Assembly (NCBI RefSeq): GCF_036227105.1
Contig: NZ_CP109434.1
Location: forward strand, 8,280,501-8,344,500
Direction: 5' to 3'
Length of the DNA: 64,000 nt
Source of the DNA: Amycolatopsis sp. NBC_01488
GTDB taxonomy: Bacteria; Actinomycetota; Actinomycetes; Mycobacteriales; Pseudonocardiaceae
Shown here piece by piece: positions 17,024 to 25,488 of this stretch. Under the pieces are notes generated by a model. The model was given only the letters and a program-made list of their open reading frames with translations, had not been told where the DNA came from and did not search any database. A program made the position numbers and the translations under genes. The first letter of the stretch is position 1; each line of letters opens with the position of its first letter.

Positions 17024-18304
17024 TCAGGGCCGGCCGGAGCCGCGCCGGGCGAGCACGAGCAGCCGGCCCGCGAAGCCGGCCACGAACACGGCGAGCCCCG
17101 CGACGATCGACGGCCAGGGCAGTGTCGTCAGGAGGACGAGGCAGCCGAGCAGGCCGAGGATCTGCAGCGAGCGCGGCCAGCGGCGCTCCGGCGGTCGCTG
17201 GGTGAGCGCCGAGAGGTTCGCGACAGCGTAGTAGACCAGCACGCCGAACGAGGAGAACCCGATGACGCCACGCAGGTCGACGGTCAGGACGAGCACCGAG
17301 ACGACGCCGGCGAGCGCGAATTCGGCGTGGTGCGGGACCCGGTAGCGGGGGTGGACGGCGGCGAGCCACTTCGGCAGGTCCTGGTTGCGGGCCATGGCGA
17401 GGCTGGTGCGCCCGATGCCGGCGATCAGGGCGAGCAGCGCGCCGAGGCTGGCGACCGCGCCGCCGATCCGCACGACCGGCGCCAGGCCGCCGGCGCCCGC
17501 GTCGGTGACGGCGGTGGTGAGCGGTGCGGCGGATGCGGCCAGCCGGGCCGGGCCGGACGCGAGCAGCGCGGCGACGCCGATCACGAGGTAGACGAGGACC
17601 GCGATGCCGAGCGCGAGCGGGATGGCACGCGGGATGGCGCGAGCCGGGTCGCGGACTTCCTCGCCCATGGTGGCGATCCGGGCGTAGCCGGCGAAGGCGA
17701 AGAACAGCAGCCCGGCGGCCTGGAGGATGCCGTAGACCCCACCCGAGGTCCACGCGGCCGGGCCGCCGAGGTGCTCGGCCGTGGCGGCGCCCCCGAACGC
17801 GATGCCCGCCACCAGCACGGCGAGCGCGGCCAGCGTGATCGTGACCAGCACCCGCGTCAGCTGGGCGGTGCGGGTGACGCCCCGGCTGTTGAGCACGGCC
17901 AGTGCGACGACGCCGGCGACCGCGACGAGGCGTTGCAGCCACCACGGTCCAGGGACCGCGTAGGTGGCGAACGTCAGCGCCATGGCCGCGCACGAGGCGG
18001 TTTTGCCGATGACGAACCCCCAGCCCGCGGTGAAGCCCCACCACGGGCCGAGCCGTTCGCGGCCGTAGGCGTAAGTGCCGCCGGAGGTCGGGTACTGCGC
18101 GGCCAGCTGCGCGGAGGCCGTGGCGTTGCAGTACGCGACGACGGCGGCGAGGACGAGCCCGACGAGCAGGCCGCTGCCGGCGGCTCTGGCCGCCGGGCCG
18201 AACGCCGCGTAGACGCCGGCGCCGATCATCGACCCGAGCCCGATGACGACGGCGTCGCCGGTGCCGAGCCGTCGCGCGAGCGCGGGGGTGTTGCCGCTGG
18301 TCAT
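17024..18304 (-). CDS. APC-family amino acid permease
   Basis: 426 aa from ATG 18304, preceded by GAGGAGAAC. It opens with the APC signature LGTGDAVVIGLGSMIGAGVYAAFGPAA, which is TM1 with the substrate-binding G-S/A-M-I-G-x-G break. A TSGGTYAYGRERLGPWWGFTAGW stretch in TM3 (shown as TSGGTYAYG and LGPWWGFTAGW) is also typical. Roughly twelve hydrophobic segments follow. It likely carries an amino acid or amine by proton symport or exchange. The substrate cannot be read from sequence. It follows the ArsR-arsenate reductase and VOC fragment on the same strand but is 27 bp from the latter, so cotranscription is possible. Confidence 0.9.
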   Translation of the reverse strand: MTSGNTPALARRLGTGDAVVIGLGSMIGAGVYAAFGPAARAAGSGLLVGLVLAAVVAYCNATASAQLAAQYPTSGGTYAYGRERLGPWWGFTAGWGFVIGKTASCAAMALTFATYAVPGPWWLQRLVAVAGVVALAVLNSRGVTRTAQLTRVLVTITLAALAVLVAGIAFGGAATAEHLGGPAAWTSGGVYGILQAAGLLFFAFAGYARIATMGEEVRDPARAIPRAIPLALGIAVLVYLVIGVAALLASGPARLAASAAPLTTAVTDAGAGGLAPVVRIGGAVASLGALLALIAGIGRTSLAMARNQDLPKWLAAVHPRYRVPHHAEFALAGVVSVLVLTVDLRGVIGFSSFGVLVYYAVANLSALTQRPPERRWPRSLQILGLLGCLVLLTTLPWPSIVAGLAVFVAGFAGRLLVLARRGSGRP

Positions 18305-18331
18305 GGTGCGCGTTCTCCTCGGTGGGGGGGG

Positions 18332-18553
18332 TCAGGTTCGGGGCTGGCACGGTTCGACCGGGGTGCGGCGGCCGCTGATGACCTCGCTGCGGAACGCGAT
18401 CCCGGCCGCGCGCAGCCGGGTCACCTCGGTGTCGATGTCGCCGACGATCAGGTGGCCGCGGTTCCAGCCGCCCGGACCGGGCCGAGTCCACAGGGTGCGG
18501 CGGGTGACGTCGGCGAACGCCGGCGCGAAGTGGGTGTCCACATCGGTGGTCAT
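18332..18553 (-). pseudogene. Truncated VOC (glyoxalase/bleomycin-resistance) protein
   Basis: 73 codons from ATG 18553, overlapping the upstream stop as ATGA. The middle reads GHLIVGDIDTEVTRLRAAGIAFRSEVISG, a typical second half-module of a VOC protein. The usual continuation (G-G-x-Q-x-L-x-D-P-S-G-N-P-V-E-L) is cut to RRTPVEPCQPRT, and the first half-module is missing. So both metal-binding halves are incomplete. It may be expressed through coupling, but is probably a decayed remnant. VOC genes such as ArsI/CadI types often sit in arsenic loci, which fits the neighbour. Confidence 0.6.
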
Positions 18554-19320
18554 GTTCGGCTCTGCTCGACATCGGTGGCCGGAGCGAAAGGCAGGAACCG
18601 GATCCGGGTGTCCAGCTCGGCGGCGGTGCACCGGAACGCGGGCAGGGTGTCGCCGCCGGGATCGGGTTCGCGGGCCGGGTCGGGCAGGCTCCAGTGGATC
18701 GTCACCGGCCGTCCGGGGAAGGCCGGGGCGACCTCCCGGACCTTGTCGCACAGGCTGATCACCCAGTCGAACCGCCGTCGCCGCAGCGAATCCCAGTGGG
18801 CCGGCTCGTGCTCGAGGGTGATCCCCCGCTCGGCGGCCGCGCGCACGGCGTCGGGGTGCAGCGGTTTCGGATGGCTGCCGGCGCTGGCCACCTCGACCGC
18901 ACCCCGGGTGCGGTGCCGCAGCAACGCCTCCGCCAGCGGCGAACGGCCGCTGTTGCCCGTGCACAGGAACAGCACCCGCGGACGGCGTGGGCGCGGTCCG
19001 GTGACCCCGGCCGGGGAGCCGAACCCCGGGTGCAGCGCCGCCCCGGCCTCGGCCCACGCGTCCGCGCACCGCGTGAGATCCAGGTGGTAGTAGCTGTCCC
19101 GGCCGTCGAAGCTGCTGCGCCGCGCGGTCACCAGACCGGCCGACCGCAGCTGCCGCAGGTGGTAGGACACGAGGTTCTGCGGCTGCCCGACCGCCGCCAC
19201 CAGCTCACGGACCCGCCGGTCACCGGCGGCCAGCGCACGCACCAGCCGCCACCGCACGGGATCGGCCATCACCCGCACGAACACCGGCGGCTCCTCGGAC
19301 GACACCGCCCGAAGATACAT
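18550..19320 (-). CDS. ArsR repressor fused to low-molecular-weight-phosphatase arsenate reductase
   Basis: 256 aa from ATG 19320. Residues ~15-100 are an ArsR winged helix (VMADPVRWRLVRAL, VGQPQNLVSYHLRQLRSAGLV). After an Arg/Pro linker, residues ~115-256 are an LMW-phosphatase/ArsC domain: active site FLCTGNSGRSPLAEALL (C-x5-R) and a DP general-acid site in WSLPDPAR. One polypeptide could therefore sense arsenite and reduce arsenate. The HTH lacks an obvious CxC metal site; possible ligands are Cys86 or residues elsewhere. ATG 19320 lies inside the operator, implying a leaderless transcript; a later GTG/ATG at residues 17-18 would be a conventional ArsR start. No arsenite efflux gene is nearby. 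Confidence 0.88.
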   Translation of the reverse strand: MYLRAVSSEEPPVFVRVMADPVRWRLVRALAAGDRRVRELVAAVGQPQNLVSYHLRQLRSAGLVTARRSSFDGRDSYYHLDLTRCADAWAEAGAALHPGFGSPAGVTGPRPRRPRVLFLCTGNSGRSPLAEALLRHRTRGAVEVASAGSHPKPLHPDAVRAAAERGITLEHEPAHWDSLRRRRFDWVISLCDKVREVAPAFPGRPVTIHWSLPDPAREPDPGGDTLPAFRCTAAELDTRIRFLPFAPATDVEQSRT

Positions 19321-19335
19321 CAAACCAGGTTGATG
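19318..19335 (-). promoter_or_regulatory. ArsR/SmtB-type operator overlapping the start codon
   Basis: CATCAA (19318-19323) and TTGATG (19330-19335) form a perfect inverted repeat with a 6-bp spacer. The inner pattern ATCAA-N6-TTGAT is the known ArsR/SmtB-type operator form in actinobacteria. The outer CAT is the start codon of the ArsR fusion on the minus strand. Binding here would block a leaderless start, giving simple autorepression. Confidence 0.75.
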
Positions 19336-19509
19336 CATCCAGCCCCCGCCATCGGCGGCGGCCTCGCCTGCCCCGGCGGCCGGCTCGGCCACCATGCCGC
19401 CACGATCGTTTCTGCGCCGAACAGAACGACGACACAACAGTTCGACTGAACCAACCGCGCACCTCCCGGTGCTCGGCACGTGCGCGGCGCCGTCGGGCAC
19501 ACTGGGGGC

Positions 19510-20004
19510 ATGCCTCGCAGCTCCCCCGCCCTCGACGCGACGGACGTCGACGCTGTCACCGACGCCGTGCTGACCGCCTCCCGCCTGCTGGTCGCGGTTT
19601 CGGCCCGCTCGATCGCCGCCGCGGGCGACACGATCACGCTGCCGCAGTTCCGGCTGCTGGTCGTGCTGCAGACGCGCGGACCGCTTAAGCACGCCGACCT
19701 CGCGGAGTACCTGCAGGTCACGCCGTCGACCGCGAGCCGGATGGTCGACCGGCTCGTCACGGTCGGCATGGTCGACCGGCAGCACAGCACCGTCTCCCGC
19801 CGGGAGATCGTGCTGGCGCTGACCCGCGAGGGCACGAAGGTGGTCCGCCAGGTGACCGCGCGCCGGCGCAAGGAGATCGCGAAGATCGTCGCCCGCATGC
19901 CCGACGAGGCCCGCCACGGCCTGGTCGACGTCCTCACCGCCTTCACCGAGGCCGGCGGCGAACCGCCCGCCTCGGCCGTCGCTCCCGAAGCCGTCTGGAC
20001 CTGA
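19510..20004 (+). CDS. MarR-family transcriptional regulator
   Basis: 164 aa from ATG 19510. The winged helix lies at about 45-110: TLPQFRLLVVLQTRGPLKHADLAEYL, here as LPQFRLLVVL and HADLAEYLQVTPSTASRMVDRL, then the wing STVSRREIVLALT. Flanking helices (1-40, 115-150) form the dimer interface. No redox Cys is visible, so a small-molecule ligand is more likely. It converges on the ClC channel gene, 28 bp apart, and may be its regulator (see the inverted repeat upstream of that gene). The 189 bp between it and the arsenic operator holds no other gene. Confidence 0.88.
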   Translation: MPRSSPALDATDVDAVTDAVLTASRLLVAVSARSIAAAGDTITLPQFRLLVVLQTRGPLKHADLAEYLQVTPSTASRMVDRLVTVGMVDRQHSTVSRREIVLALTREGTKVVRQVTARRRKEIAKIVARMPDEARHGLVDVLTAFTEAGGEPPASAVAPEAVWT

Positions 20005-20032
20005 CCCGCCGCCACCGGAAATCGGGGCGGCG

Positions 20033-21784
20033 TCACGCCCGTGTGTGCTGCCCGGAAAGCGCGGAGAGCACCGCCTGGTGCGTGAGCCAGCCGGTCAGCC
20101 GGTGGTCGCCGTCGAGCACCGGCAAACCGGTACCCGGCGCGTTCGCCAAGGCGGTCAGCGCGTCGGCGAGCGATGTCTCGCAGGTGACCAGGGGCGGCAG
20201 TTCGGCCAGCTTCCCCACGGTGCCGTCGTAGTCGTCCCCCAACGCCTCGGCCACGGCCTGCGCCGTGACACAGCCCTGGTAACGGCCGTCTTCGTCGATC
20301 ACGGGCAGGATGCCGTGGCCGGACACGGCGAGGTCGTGGGCGGCCCGCTCCAGCGAGGTACCGGCGGGAAGAGGTCCAGGAAGCGGCTCGGCGACCGCTT
20401 CGACCGTCGTCGCGGCGAGCCGGCGTTCCTGCGGGTGCCGGTCCAGGTCGACGCCGCGGCGGCGCAGCTTGAGCGTGTAGATCGTGTCCCGCGACAACGT
20501 CCGGCTCGTAGCGGTGGCGATGACGATCGCCGTGAGCATCGGCAGGATGATCGTGTACTGGCCGGTCAGCTCGAACAGCACGATCACCGCCGTGATCGGC
20601 GCCCGGGCCGCACCGGCGAACGCCGCGCCCATCCCGACCAGCCCGTACACGCCGGGTGACGCGGTCAGCGACGGCAGCCACGCGTGCACCACGATCCCGA
20701 ACGCCGTGCCGCCCATCGCCCCGATGAACAGCGACGGCGCGAACACCCCGCCGGAGCCGCCGATGCCGATCGTCAGGCTCGTCGCCACGATCTTCCCCAC
20801 CAGCAACAGCAGCAGGAACCCGATCAGGTACTTGCCTTCGACGGCGTTCTGCAGGACGGGGTAGCCGACGCCGTACATCTGCGGCAGCACCAGCAGCAGC
20901 CCGCCCAGGAGCAGTCCGCCGGCCGCGGGGCGCAGCCATTCGGGGCCGCGCCACACCCGGTCGCAGAAGTCTTCGATCCGGTACAGGACCCGGGTGAACA
21001 GGACACCGCAGGCGCCCACGACCACCCCGAGCACGACGAACAGCAGGTACTCCACCGGGTTGCGCAGCGTGAACGGCGGCAGGTCGAGGAACGCGGTGTT
21101 CCCGAACGCGGCCCGGCCGACCACGCCGGCGGTGACGCTCGCGAGCACGACCGCGCCGAAGGATTCCGCGGCGAAGTCGCGCAGGATCAGTTCCATCGCG
21201 AAGAACGGTCCCGCCAGCGGGGCGTTGAACGTCGCCGCGATCCCGCCCGCCGCACCACACGCGACCAGCACCCGCAGCCGGGACTCCGGCAGCCGCGTCA
21301 CGCGGCCCAGGGTCGAGCCCAGCGCCGAGCCGATCTGCACGATCGGGCCTTCCCGCCCGACCGACCCGCCGGACCCGATGGTCAACGCCGAGGCCAGCGC
21401 CTTCACCGCACTCACCTGAGCCGGAATCCGCCCGCCACGCTCAGCGACCGCGTACATGACCTCCGGCACGCCGTGACCGCGGGCTTCCGGGGCGAACCTG
21501 GACACCAGCGGCCCGTAGACCAGCCCGGCCACCACCGGCGCCAGCAGCAGGAACCACGGCCCCAGCTCCGGGAACCACGGATGGGCGGCCCGGCCCGCGT
21601 CGGAGTAGTCGGCGTGGCCGGAGAACAGCCGGGTGAACGTCGTGATCAGCCAGCGGAACGCGATCGCGCCGAGGCCGGCACCGGCGCCGATGAGGACGGC
21701 CAAGCCGACCAGGCCGCTCCGGCTTTCCCGCACCCACCTCCCGACCGGCTGCCGGACCGGGACCGGAACGCGCCTGACCGCCAT
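20033..21784 (-). CDS. ClC-family chloride channel/transporter with C-terminal CBS pair
   Basis: 583 aa from ATG 21784 (a TTG 33 bp upstream is an alternative). ClC motifs are in order: GHGVPEV (~105), SGGSVGREGPIVQIGSA (gating Glu in GREGP, ~150), GVFAPSLFIGAMGG (~350) and GMGAAFAGAARAPITAVI. About ten or more hydrophobic segments are present. Two CBS domains close the protein (LPVIDEDGRYQGCVT and LPVLDGDHRLTGWLT), where nucleotides may tune gating. The gating glutamate is kept, which allows either channel or H+/Cl- exchange. There is no fluoride-type (CLC-F) signature evident. The MarR gene is convergent to it. Confidence 0.92.
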   Translation of the reverse strand: MAVRRVPVPVRQPVGRWVRESRSGLVGLAVLIGAGAGLGAIAFRWLITTFTRLFSGHADYSDAGRAAHPWFPELGPWFLLLAPVVAGLVYGPLVSRFAPEARGHGVPEVMYAVAERGGRIPAQVSAVKALASALTIGSGGSVGREGPIVQIGSALGSTLGRVTRLPESRLRVLVACGAAGGIAATFNAPLAGPFFAMELILRDFAAESFGAVVLASVTAGVVGRAAFGNTAFLDLPPFTLRNPVEYLLFVVLGVVVGACGVLFTRVLYRIEDFCDRVWRGPEWLRPAAGGLLLGGLLLVLPQMYGVGYPVLQNAVEGKYLIGFLLLLLVGKIVATSLTIGIGGSGGVFAPSLFIGAMGGTAFGIVVHAWLPSLTASPGVYGLVGMGAAFAGAARAPITAVIVLFELTGQYTIILPMLTAIVIATATSRTLSRDTIYTLKLRRRGVDLDRHPQERRLAATTVEAVAEPLPGPLPAGTSLERAAHDLAVSGHGILPVIDEDGRYQGCVTAQAVAEALGDDYDGTVGKLAELPPLVTCETSLADALTALANAPGTGLPVLDGDHRLTGWLTHQAVLSALSGQHTRA

Positions 21785-21804
21785 GCTGTTACCTGTAGAC
21801 ACTG

Positions 21805-21817
21805 TTGCAGTATGCAA
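21805..21817. promoter_or_regulatory. TTGCA-N3-TGCAA dyad upstream of the ClC gene
   Basis: TTGCA (21805-21809) and TGCAA (21813-21817) form a perfect dyad starting 21 bp upstream of the ClC start codon. Size and symmetry suit a MarR-type dimer. The only linked candidate is the convergent MarR gene at 19510. This pairing is inferred, not shown. Confidence 0.45.
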
Positions 21818-21888
21818 TACTTGGTTCGATCACACGACGCGACCCCCTGTCTGCGCCCGCAAACAGCGAAACCGGCGGGGAGGGCGCG

Positions 21889-22827
21889 TCAGGGCGTCCT
21901 GGTGGTCAGTGATCCCGCCAACCGCCAGGTGCGCAGCCGTTCGCGAGCGGATCGCATGCCGGACTGGATGAGGACGATCTCCGTGGCGCCCGCGTCGAAG
22001 TACCGGCGCAGGCCCGCCGCCACCGTCCGCTCGTCGCCGATCAGGGCGAGGTCGGCGGCGTGGGCGGCGCCCTCCAGGTCGAGGATCCGGCGGTACGACG
22101 GGATGTCGCCGTAGTAGCCCAGGTGCACCGCGGCGATCTGCCGGACCGGGCCGGGGTCGTCGGTGACCACCGCCGGGACCGCGGCGATCACGCGGGGTGC
22201 CGGGCGGCCGGCGTCGGCGGCGGCCTTGGTCAGGGTGGGCACGATGTGCTCCGCGAGCGCGCGCGGACCGGCCAGGAACGGGAGGGTGCCGTCCGCGAGC
22301 TCGCCCGCCACGCGCAGCGCCTGCGTCCCCATCGCGGCGACGACGATCGGGACGTCGCCGCCGCCCGGTACCGCCGTCGGCAGGGGCGGGCAAGCGGTGA
22401 GGGTCTCGCCGTCGAACAGCGGGCGGCGGCCGCCGAAGATGTCGCGCAGCACGGTCAGGGACTCGCGCAAGGACGTGATCGGCGGCGGGTATTCGAAGCC
22501 GAACGCCGGTTCCAGCAGGCTCTGCACGCCCAGGCCGAGCCCGAGGGTGAACCGGCCGCCGGTGGCCGCCTGCGCGGTCTGCGCCTGGGCCGCGAGGTGC
22601 AGGGGGTGACGCGGGTAGAGGGGCACCACGGCGGTGCCGACGGCGAGGCCGGGCACCTCGCGCCCGGCGAGGGCGGCGAGCGTGAGCGCGTCGTGGTCGA
22701 ACAGCTGGGAAAACCACACCGAGCGCAGGCCGGCGTCCGCGGCCTCCCGCGTCTGGGCGAGCAACTCCTCGACGCTGTTGGCGACCCCGGACAGGTCGCC
22801 GGCGGGCAGGGCGGCACCGATGGTCAT
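21889..22827 (-). CDS. LLM-class F420-dependent oxidoreductase
   Basis: 312 aa from ATG 22827. A luciferase-like TIM barrel: N-terminal LLAQTREAADAGLRSVWFSQLFDHD, GTAVVPLYPRHPLHLAAQA, a GGRFTLGLGLGVQSLL glycine-rich segment, PIVVAAMGTQALRVAGELADG and a C-terminal AGATEIVL. Actinomycete members with this N-terminal pattern normally use F420 rather than FMN and reduce or oxidise a small organic substrate. It lies 72 bp behind the SARP gene on the same strand, so it may belong to the polyketide cluster as a tailoring enzyme, or simply flank it. Confidence 0.85.
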   Translation of the reverse strand: MTIGAALPAGDLSGVANSVEELLAQTREAADAGLRSVWFSQLFDHDALTLAALAGREVPGLAVGTAVVPLYPRHPLHLAAQAQTAQAATGGRFTLGLGLGVQSLLEPAFGFEYPPPITSLRESLTVLRDIFGGRRPLFDGETLTACPPLPTAVPGGGDVPIVVAAMGTQALRVAGELADGTLPFLAGPRALAEHIVPTLTKAAADAGRPAPRVIAAVPAVVTDDPGPVRQIAAVHLGYYGDIPSYRRILDLEGAAHAADLALIGDERTVAAGLRRYFDAGATEIVLIQSGMRSARERLRTWRLAGSLTTRTP

Positions 22828-22899
22828 GGGGTTCCTCTCGAGTCGGGCTTCTCGGGCGCGGCAACCGGCGGCGCCGCGTTCCTGCGAGTTCGTGGCGGA

Positions 22900-25473
22900 T
22901 CAGGCTTCTTCGGGGTAATCGGACTCACGTCGCCACGAGATCGGGCGCGGACGCGGCAGGCGGCGGTGCCCGGCGCGCCCCGCCGACCGGGCCGCACCGT
23001 CGGGCTGGGCGCGGTCGGCCGCCAGGTCGAACTGATTGCGCCCCAACGCGATGCGCGGCGACGCCGTGCGGTTGCCGACCTCCGGCAGCCGGGACACCGG
23101 GGCGAGCGGCACCGGCTCGGCGGTGCCGGCCGCGCGGGCGCGGTCGACCCCGGCGAGCACCTGGCGGACCAGTTCGTCCCAGCTCACGCCGCCGGCCTGC
23201 TCGCCGGCGGTGAGCGCGCGGGTGATGCGGCCTGCCGCGTCGGCGAACCGGCTCTCCCGGACGGCGAGCTCGCCGAGCGAGCGTTCGAGCGCGGCTTCGG
23301 CCTGCCGGTCGCCCGCCGGGACCACCGCGCGCAACGCCGTTTCCCCGCTTTCGCGCCAGTCCGCGTACCGGCGGCGTTCGCCGGCCAGGTCGGCCACCGC
23401 CAGCGCGAGTTCGGCGCAGTAGCGGGCTTCGCCGGCGTCGGCGGCTTGACGCACCGCGGCCAGCAGGCCGGTGTGTTCGCGGTCGTACCAGGTGTGCGGG
23501 TCGCCGGGGCCGGACGGCACCGGTGTCCGCGGCAGCCCCTCGGCCGCGGTACCCCGGGCTTCGTCGGCCAGGTGCAGCCATGCGCCGAAGAGTCGTCGTG
23601 ACGCGGCCGCCTGTGCCTCGATCGGGTGCGCCGCAAGCAGTTCGAGTGCGAGCAGCCGGGTGAGCGCGGGCAGCCGGTAGCGGGTGCCGGCCACGTCGAC
23701 GAGGCGGGCGTCGACGAGGGCTTCCAGCGCGTCGGCGGCTTCGGCCGGGCCGAGGTCCGCGAGCGCCGTCGCGGACCACCCCGGCCAGCTGCCGGCGGGA
23801 AGCAGAGCCAGCCGGGCGAACAGGTCCCGGGTCGCCGCGGGCAGCTCGTCGAGGCCGCGCCCGACGGCGGCGCGGACGCCCGCCCCGAGCCGGCCGAGCC
23901 GACGGTCCTCGGCCCGCAGCCGCGCGACGGCCTGGGCCAGCGTGCGGCCGGGCCGGGCCGCGACGTGCGTGGCCGCCTCGGTCACAGCCAGCGGCACCCC
24001 GCCACACAGCTCGACCAGCTCGACCGCGTCGGACAGCTCGGCGGACACGCGGTCCTCGCCGACGAGGGCCGACAGCAGCTCGACGCCCTCAGCGCCGTCC
24101 AGCACGTCGAGCTCGGTCACGGCCACGCCGGGCAGCGACGCGACGCGGGCGTGGGTGGTGACGAGCAGCCGGCAGCCCCGGGCGTCCGCGACGAACGGCG
24201 TGACGCACGACAGGCTCGTGACGTCCTCCAGCACGGTCAGGACCCGGCGTCCGGCGAGCACCCCGCGGTACAGCGCGGCGCGGCCGGCCAGCTCGTCGGG
24301 GATGTCGGTCGCGGGGACGCCGAGTGCGTGCAGGAACCGCGCCAGCACCTCGGCGGCGTCCTCTTCGGCCAGGCGCGCGCAGAGCACCCCGTCCGGGAAG
24401 GCGGCCGCGGCACGGTGCGCGGCCTCCGCCGCCACGGCGGACTTGCCGACCCCGCCGCGGCCGGCGAGGACGGTGACCACCGCGGCGCCGGGACCGTCGT
24501 CGGCGAGGCCGCGCCGCAGCCGGGCCAGCAGGCGGTCGCGGCCGGTGAAGTACGGCAGGCGTGCGGGCAGCATCCGCGGGGCCACCCAGCCGGCCGCGGG
24601 CGCCTCGCCCGAACCGGCGAGAATCTCCTGGTGCAGCTCGCGCAGCGCAGCGCCGGGCTCCAGGCCCAGTTCGTCGACGAAGCGACGGCGCACCGCCCGG
24701 TAGGCCGCGAGCGCCTCGACCCGGCGGCCGCAGCGGTGCAGCGCGGTCATCAGCTGCAGCACGAACCGCTCGCGCAGCGGATGTTCCTCGGTCAGCACCG
24801 AGATCTCCCCGACGACCTCGCGGTGCAGGCCCAGCTCCAGCTCGGCGTCGAGGCAGTCCTCGAGCACCTCCACGCGCCGCTGCGCGATGCGGACCTGGTG
24901 GGCGCGCACGACCCCGCTGTCGATACCGGTGAGCGGTTCCCCGCGCCACAGCGCCAGCGCTTCGCGGAACGCTGCGCGCGCTTCCTCCGGCCGCCGCGCG
25001 GCCCGGCCGCGCGCCACCAGCGCCTCGAACGCGTGCAGGTCCAGTTCTCCGGGCGCGAGGTCGAGGCAGTAACCGCTGCCGCGCGCGGAGATCCGTTCCC
25101 CCAGACCGGCTTTCGCCAGCGCGCGGCGCAGGGCCGACACACAGGTCTGGACCTGCGCCCGGGCCGTCGCGGGCGGCGCGGCGCCCCACAGCGCGTCGAG
25201 CAGCGCCTCGAGCGGCACCACGCGGTTGCCGTTGAGCAGGAGCAACGCGAGCACCACCTGCTGGCGGCGCGCGGTCACGACGGCGGGCTCACGGCCGTGG
25301 ACCTGCAACAGGCCCAGCACGCGGAAACCGGGATCGGGCGCGGGATCGGCTTCTCTTCGGGGACTCCGGGTGGCGGAGCCCCCGGCCCGAGGCGAAGCCC
25401 CGGTTGTCGCAGCGACGGCGCGGAGCACGGGGGCTCCGGAGGTCGGCAGAGTGGTCGGCACGGTGGTCTGCAC
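22900..25473 (-). CDS. SARP-family pathway regulator (HTH-BTAD-NB-ARC)
   Basis: 857 aa from GTG 25473, which has a strong GGAGGA five bases upstream and lies 15 bp behind the decarboxylase stop. Residues ~50-140 are the OmpR-type DNA-binding domain (RVLGLLQVHGREPAVV, RQQVVLALLLLNGNRVV). Residues ~145-290 form the bacterial transcriptional activation domain (EDCLDAELELGLH, LVLQLMTALHRCGRRVEAL in part). An ATPase with P-loop TVLAGRGGVGKSAVAA sits near 340. TPR-like helices follow. The family activates antibiotic genes by binding heptamer direct repeats. Residues ~23-40 are encoded by a 52-bp dispersed repeat (25356-25407), so the first ~48 residues look like added sequence. A GTG at 25320 is the alternative start, without a clear ribosome site. 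Confidence 0.9.
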   Translation of the reverse strand: MQTTVPTTLPTSGAPVLRAVAATTGASPRAGGSATRSPRREADPAPDPGFRVLGLLQVHGREPAVVTARRQQVVLALLLLNGNRVVPLEALLDALWGAAPPATARAQVQTCVSALRRALAKAGLGERISARGSGYCLDLAPGELDLHAFEALVARGRAARRPEEARAAFREALALWRGEPLTGIDSGVVRAHQVRIAQRRVEVLEDCLDAELELGLHREVVGEISVLTEEHPLRERFVLQLMTALHRCGRRVEALAAYRAVRRRFVDELGLEPGAALRELHQEILAGSGEAPAAGWVAPRMLPARLPYFTGRDRLLARLRRGLADDGPGAAVVTVLAGRGGVGKSAVAAEAAHRAAAAFPDGVLCARLAEEDAAEVLARFLHALGVPATDIPDELAGRAALYRGVLAGRRVLTVLEDVTSLSCVTPFVADARGCRLLVTTHARVASLPGVAVTELDVLDGAEGVELLSALVGEDRVSAELSDAVELVELCGGVPLAVTEAATHVAARPGRTLAQAVARLRAEDRRLGRLGAGVRAAVGRGLDELPAATRDLFARLALLPAGSWPGWSATALADLGPAEAADALEALVDARLVDVAGTRYRLPALTRLLALELLAAHPIEAQAAASRRLFGAWLHLADEARGTAAEGLPRTPVPSGPGDPHTWYDREHTGLLAAVRQAADAGEARYCAELALAVADLAGERRRYADWRESGETALRAVVPAGDRQAEAALERSLGELAVRESRFADAAGRITRALTAGEQAGGVSWDELVRQVLAGVDRARAAGTAEPVPLAPVSRLPEVGNRTASPRIALGRNQFDLAADRAQPDGAARSAGRAGHRRLPRPRPISWRRESDYPEEA
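25356..25407 (-). repeat. 52-bp dispersed repeat, copy A (inside SARP coding sequence)
   Basis: This stretch, read on the minus strand, aligns without gaps to 59759-59810 on the plus strand with only a handful of mismatches. It includes GGGCCGGGGGCTCCGCCACC, identical in both. It is translated as part of the SARP N-terminus, upstream of the conserved DNA-binding domain. It looks like an intergenic repeat caught in a reading frame. Confidence 0.8.
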
Positions 25474-25488
25474 GGTGTTCCTCCGGGG

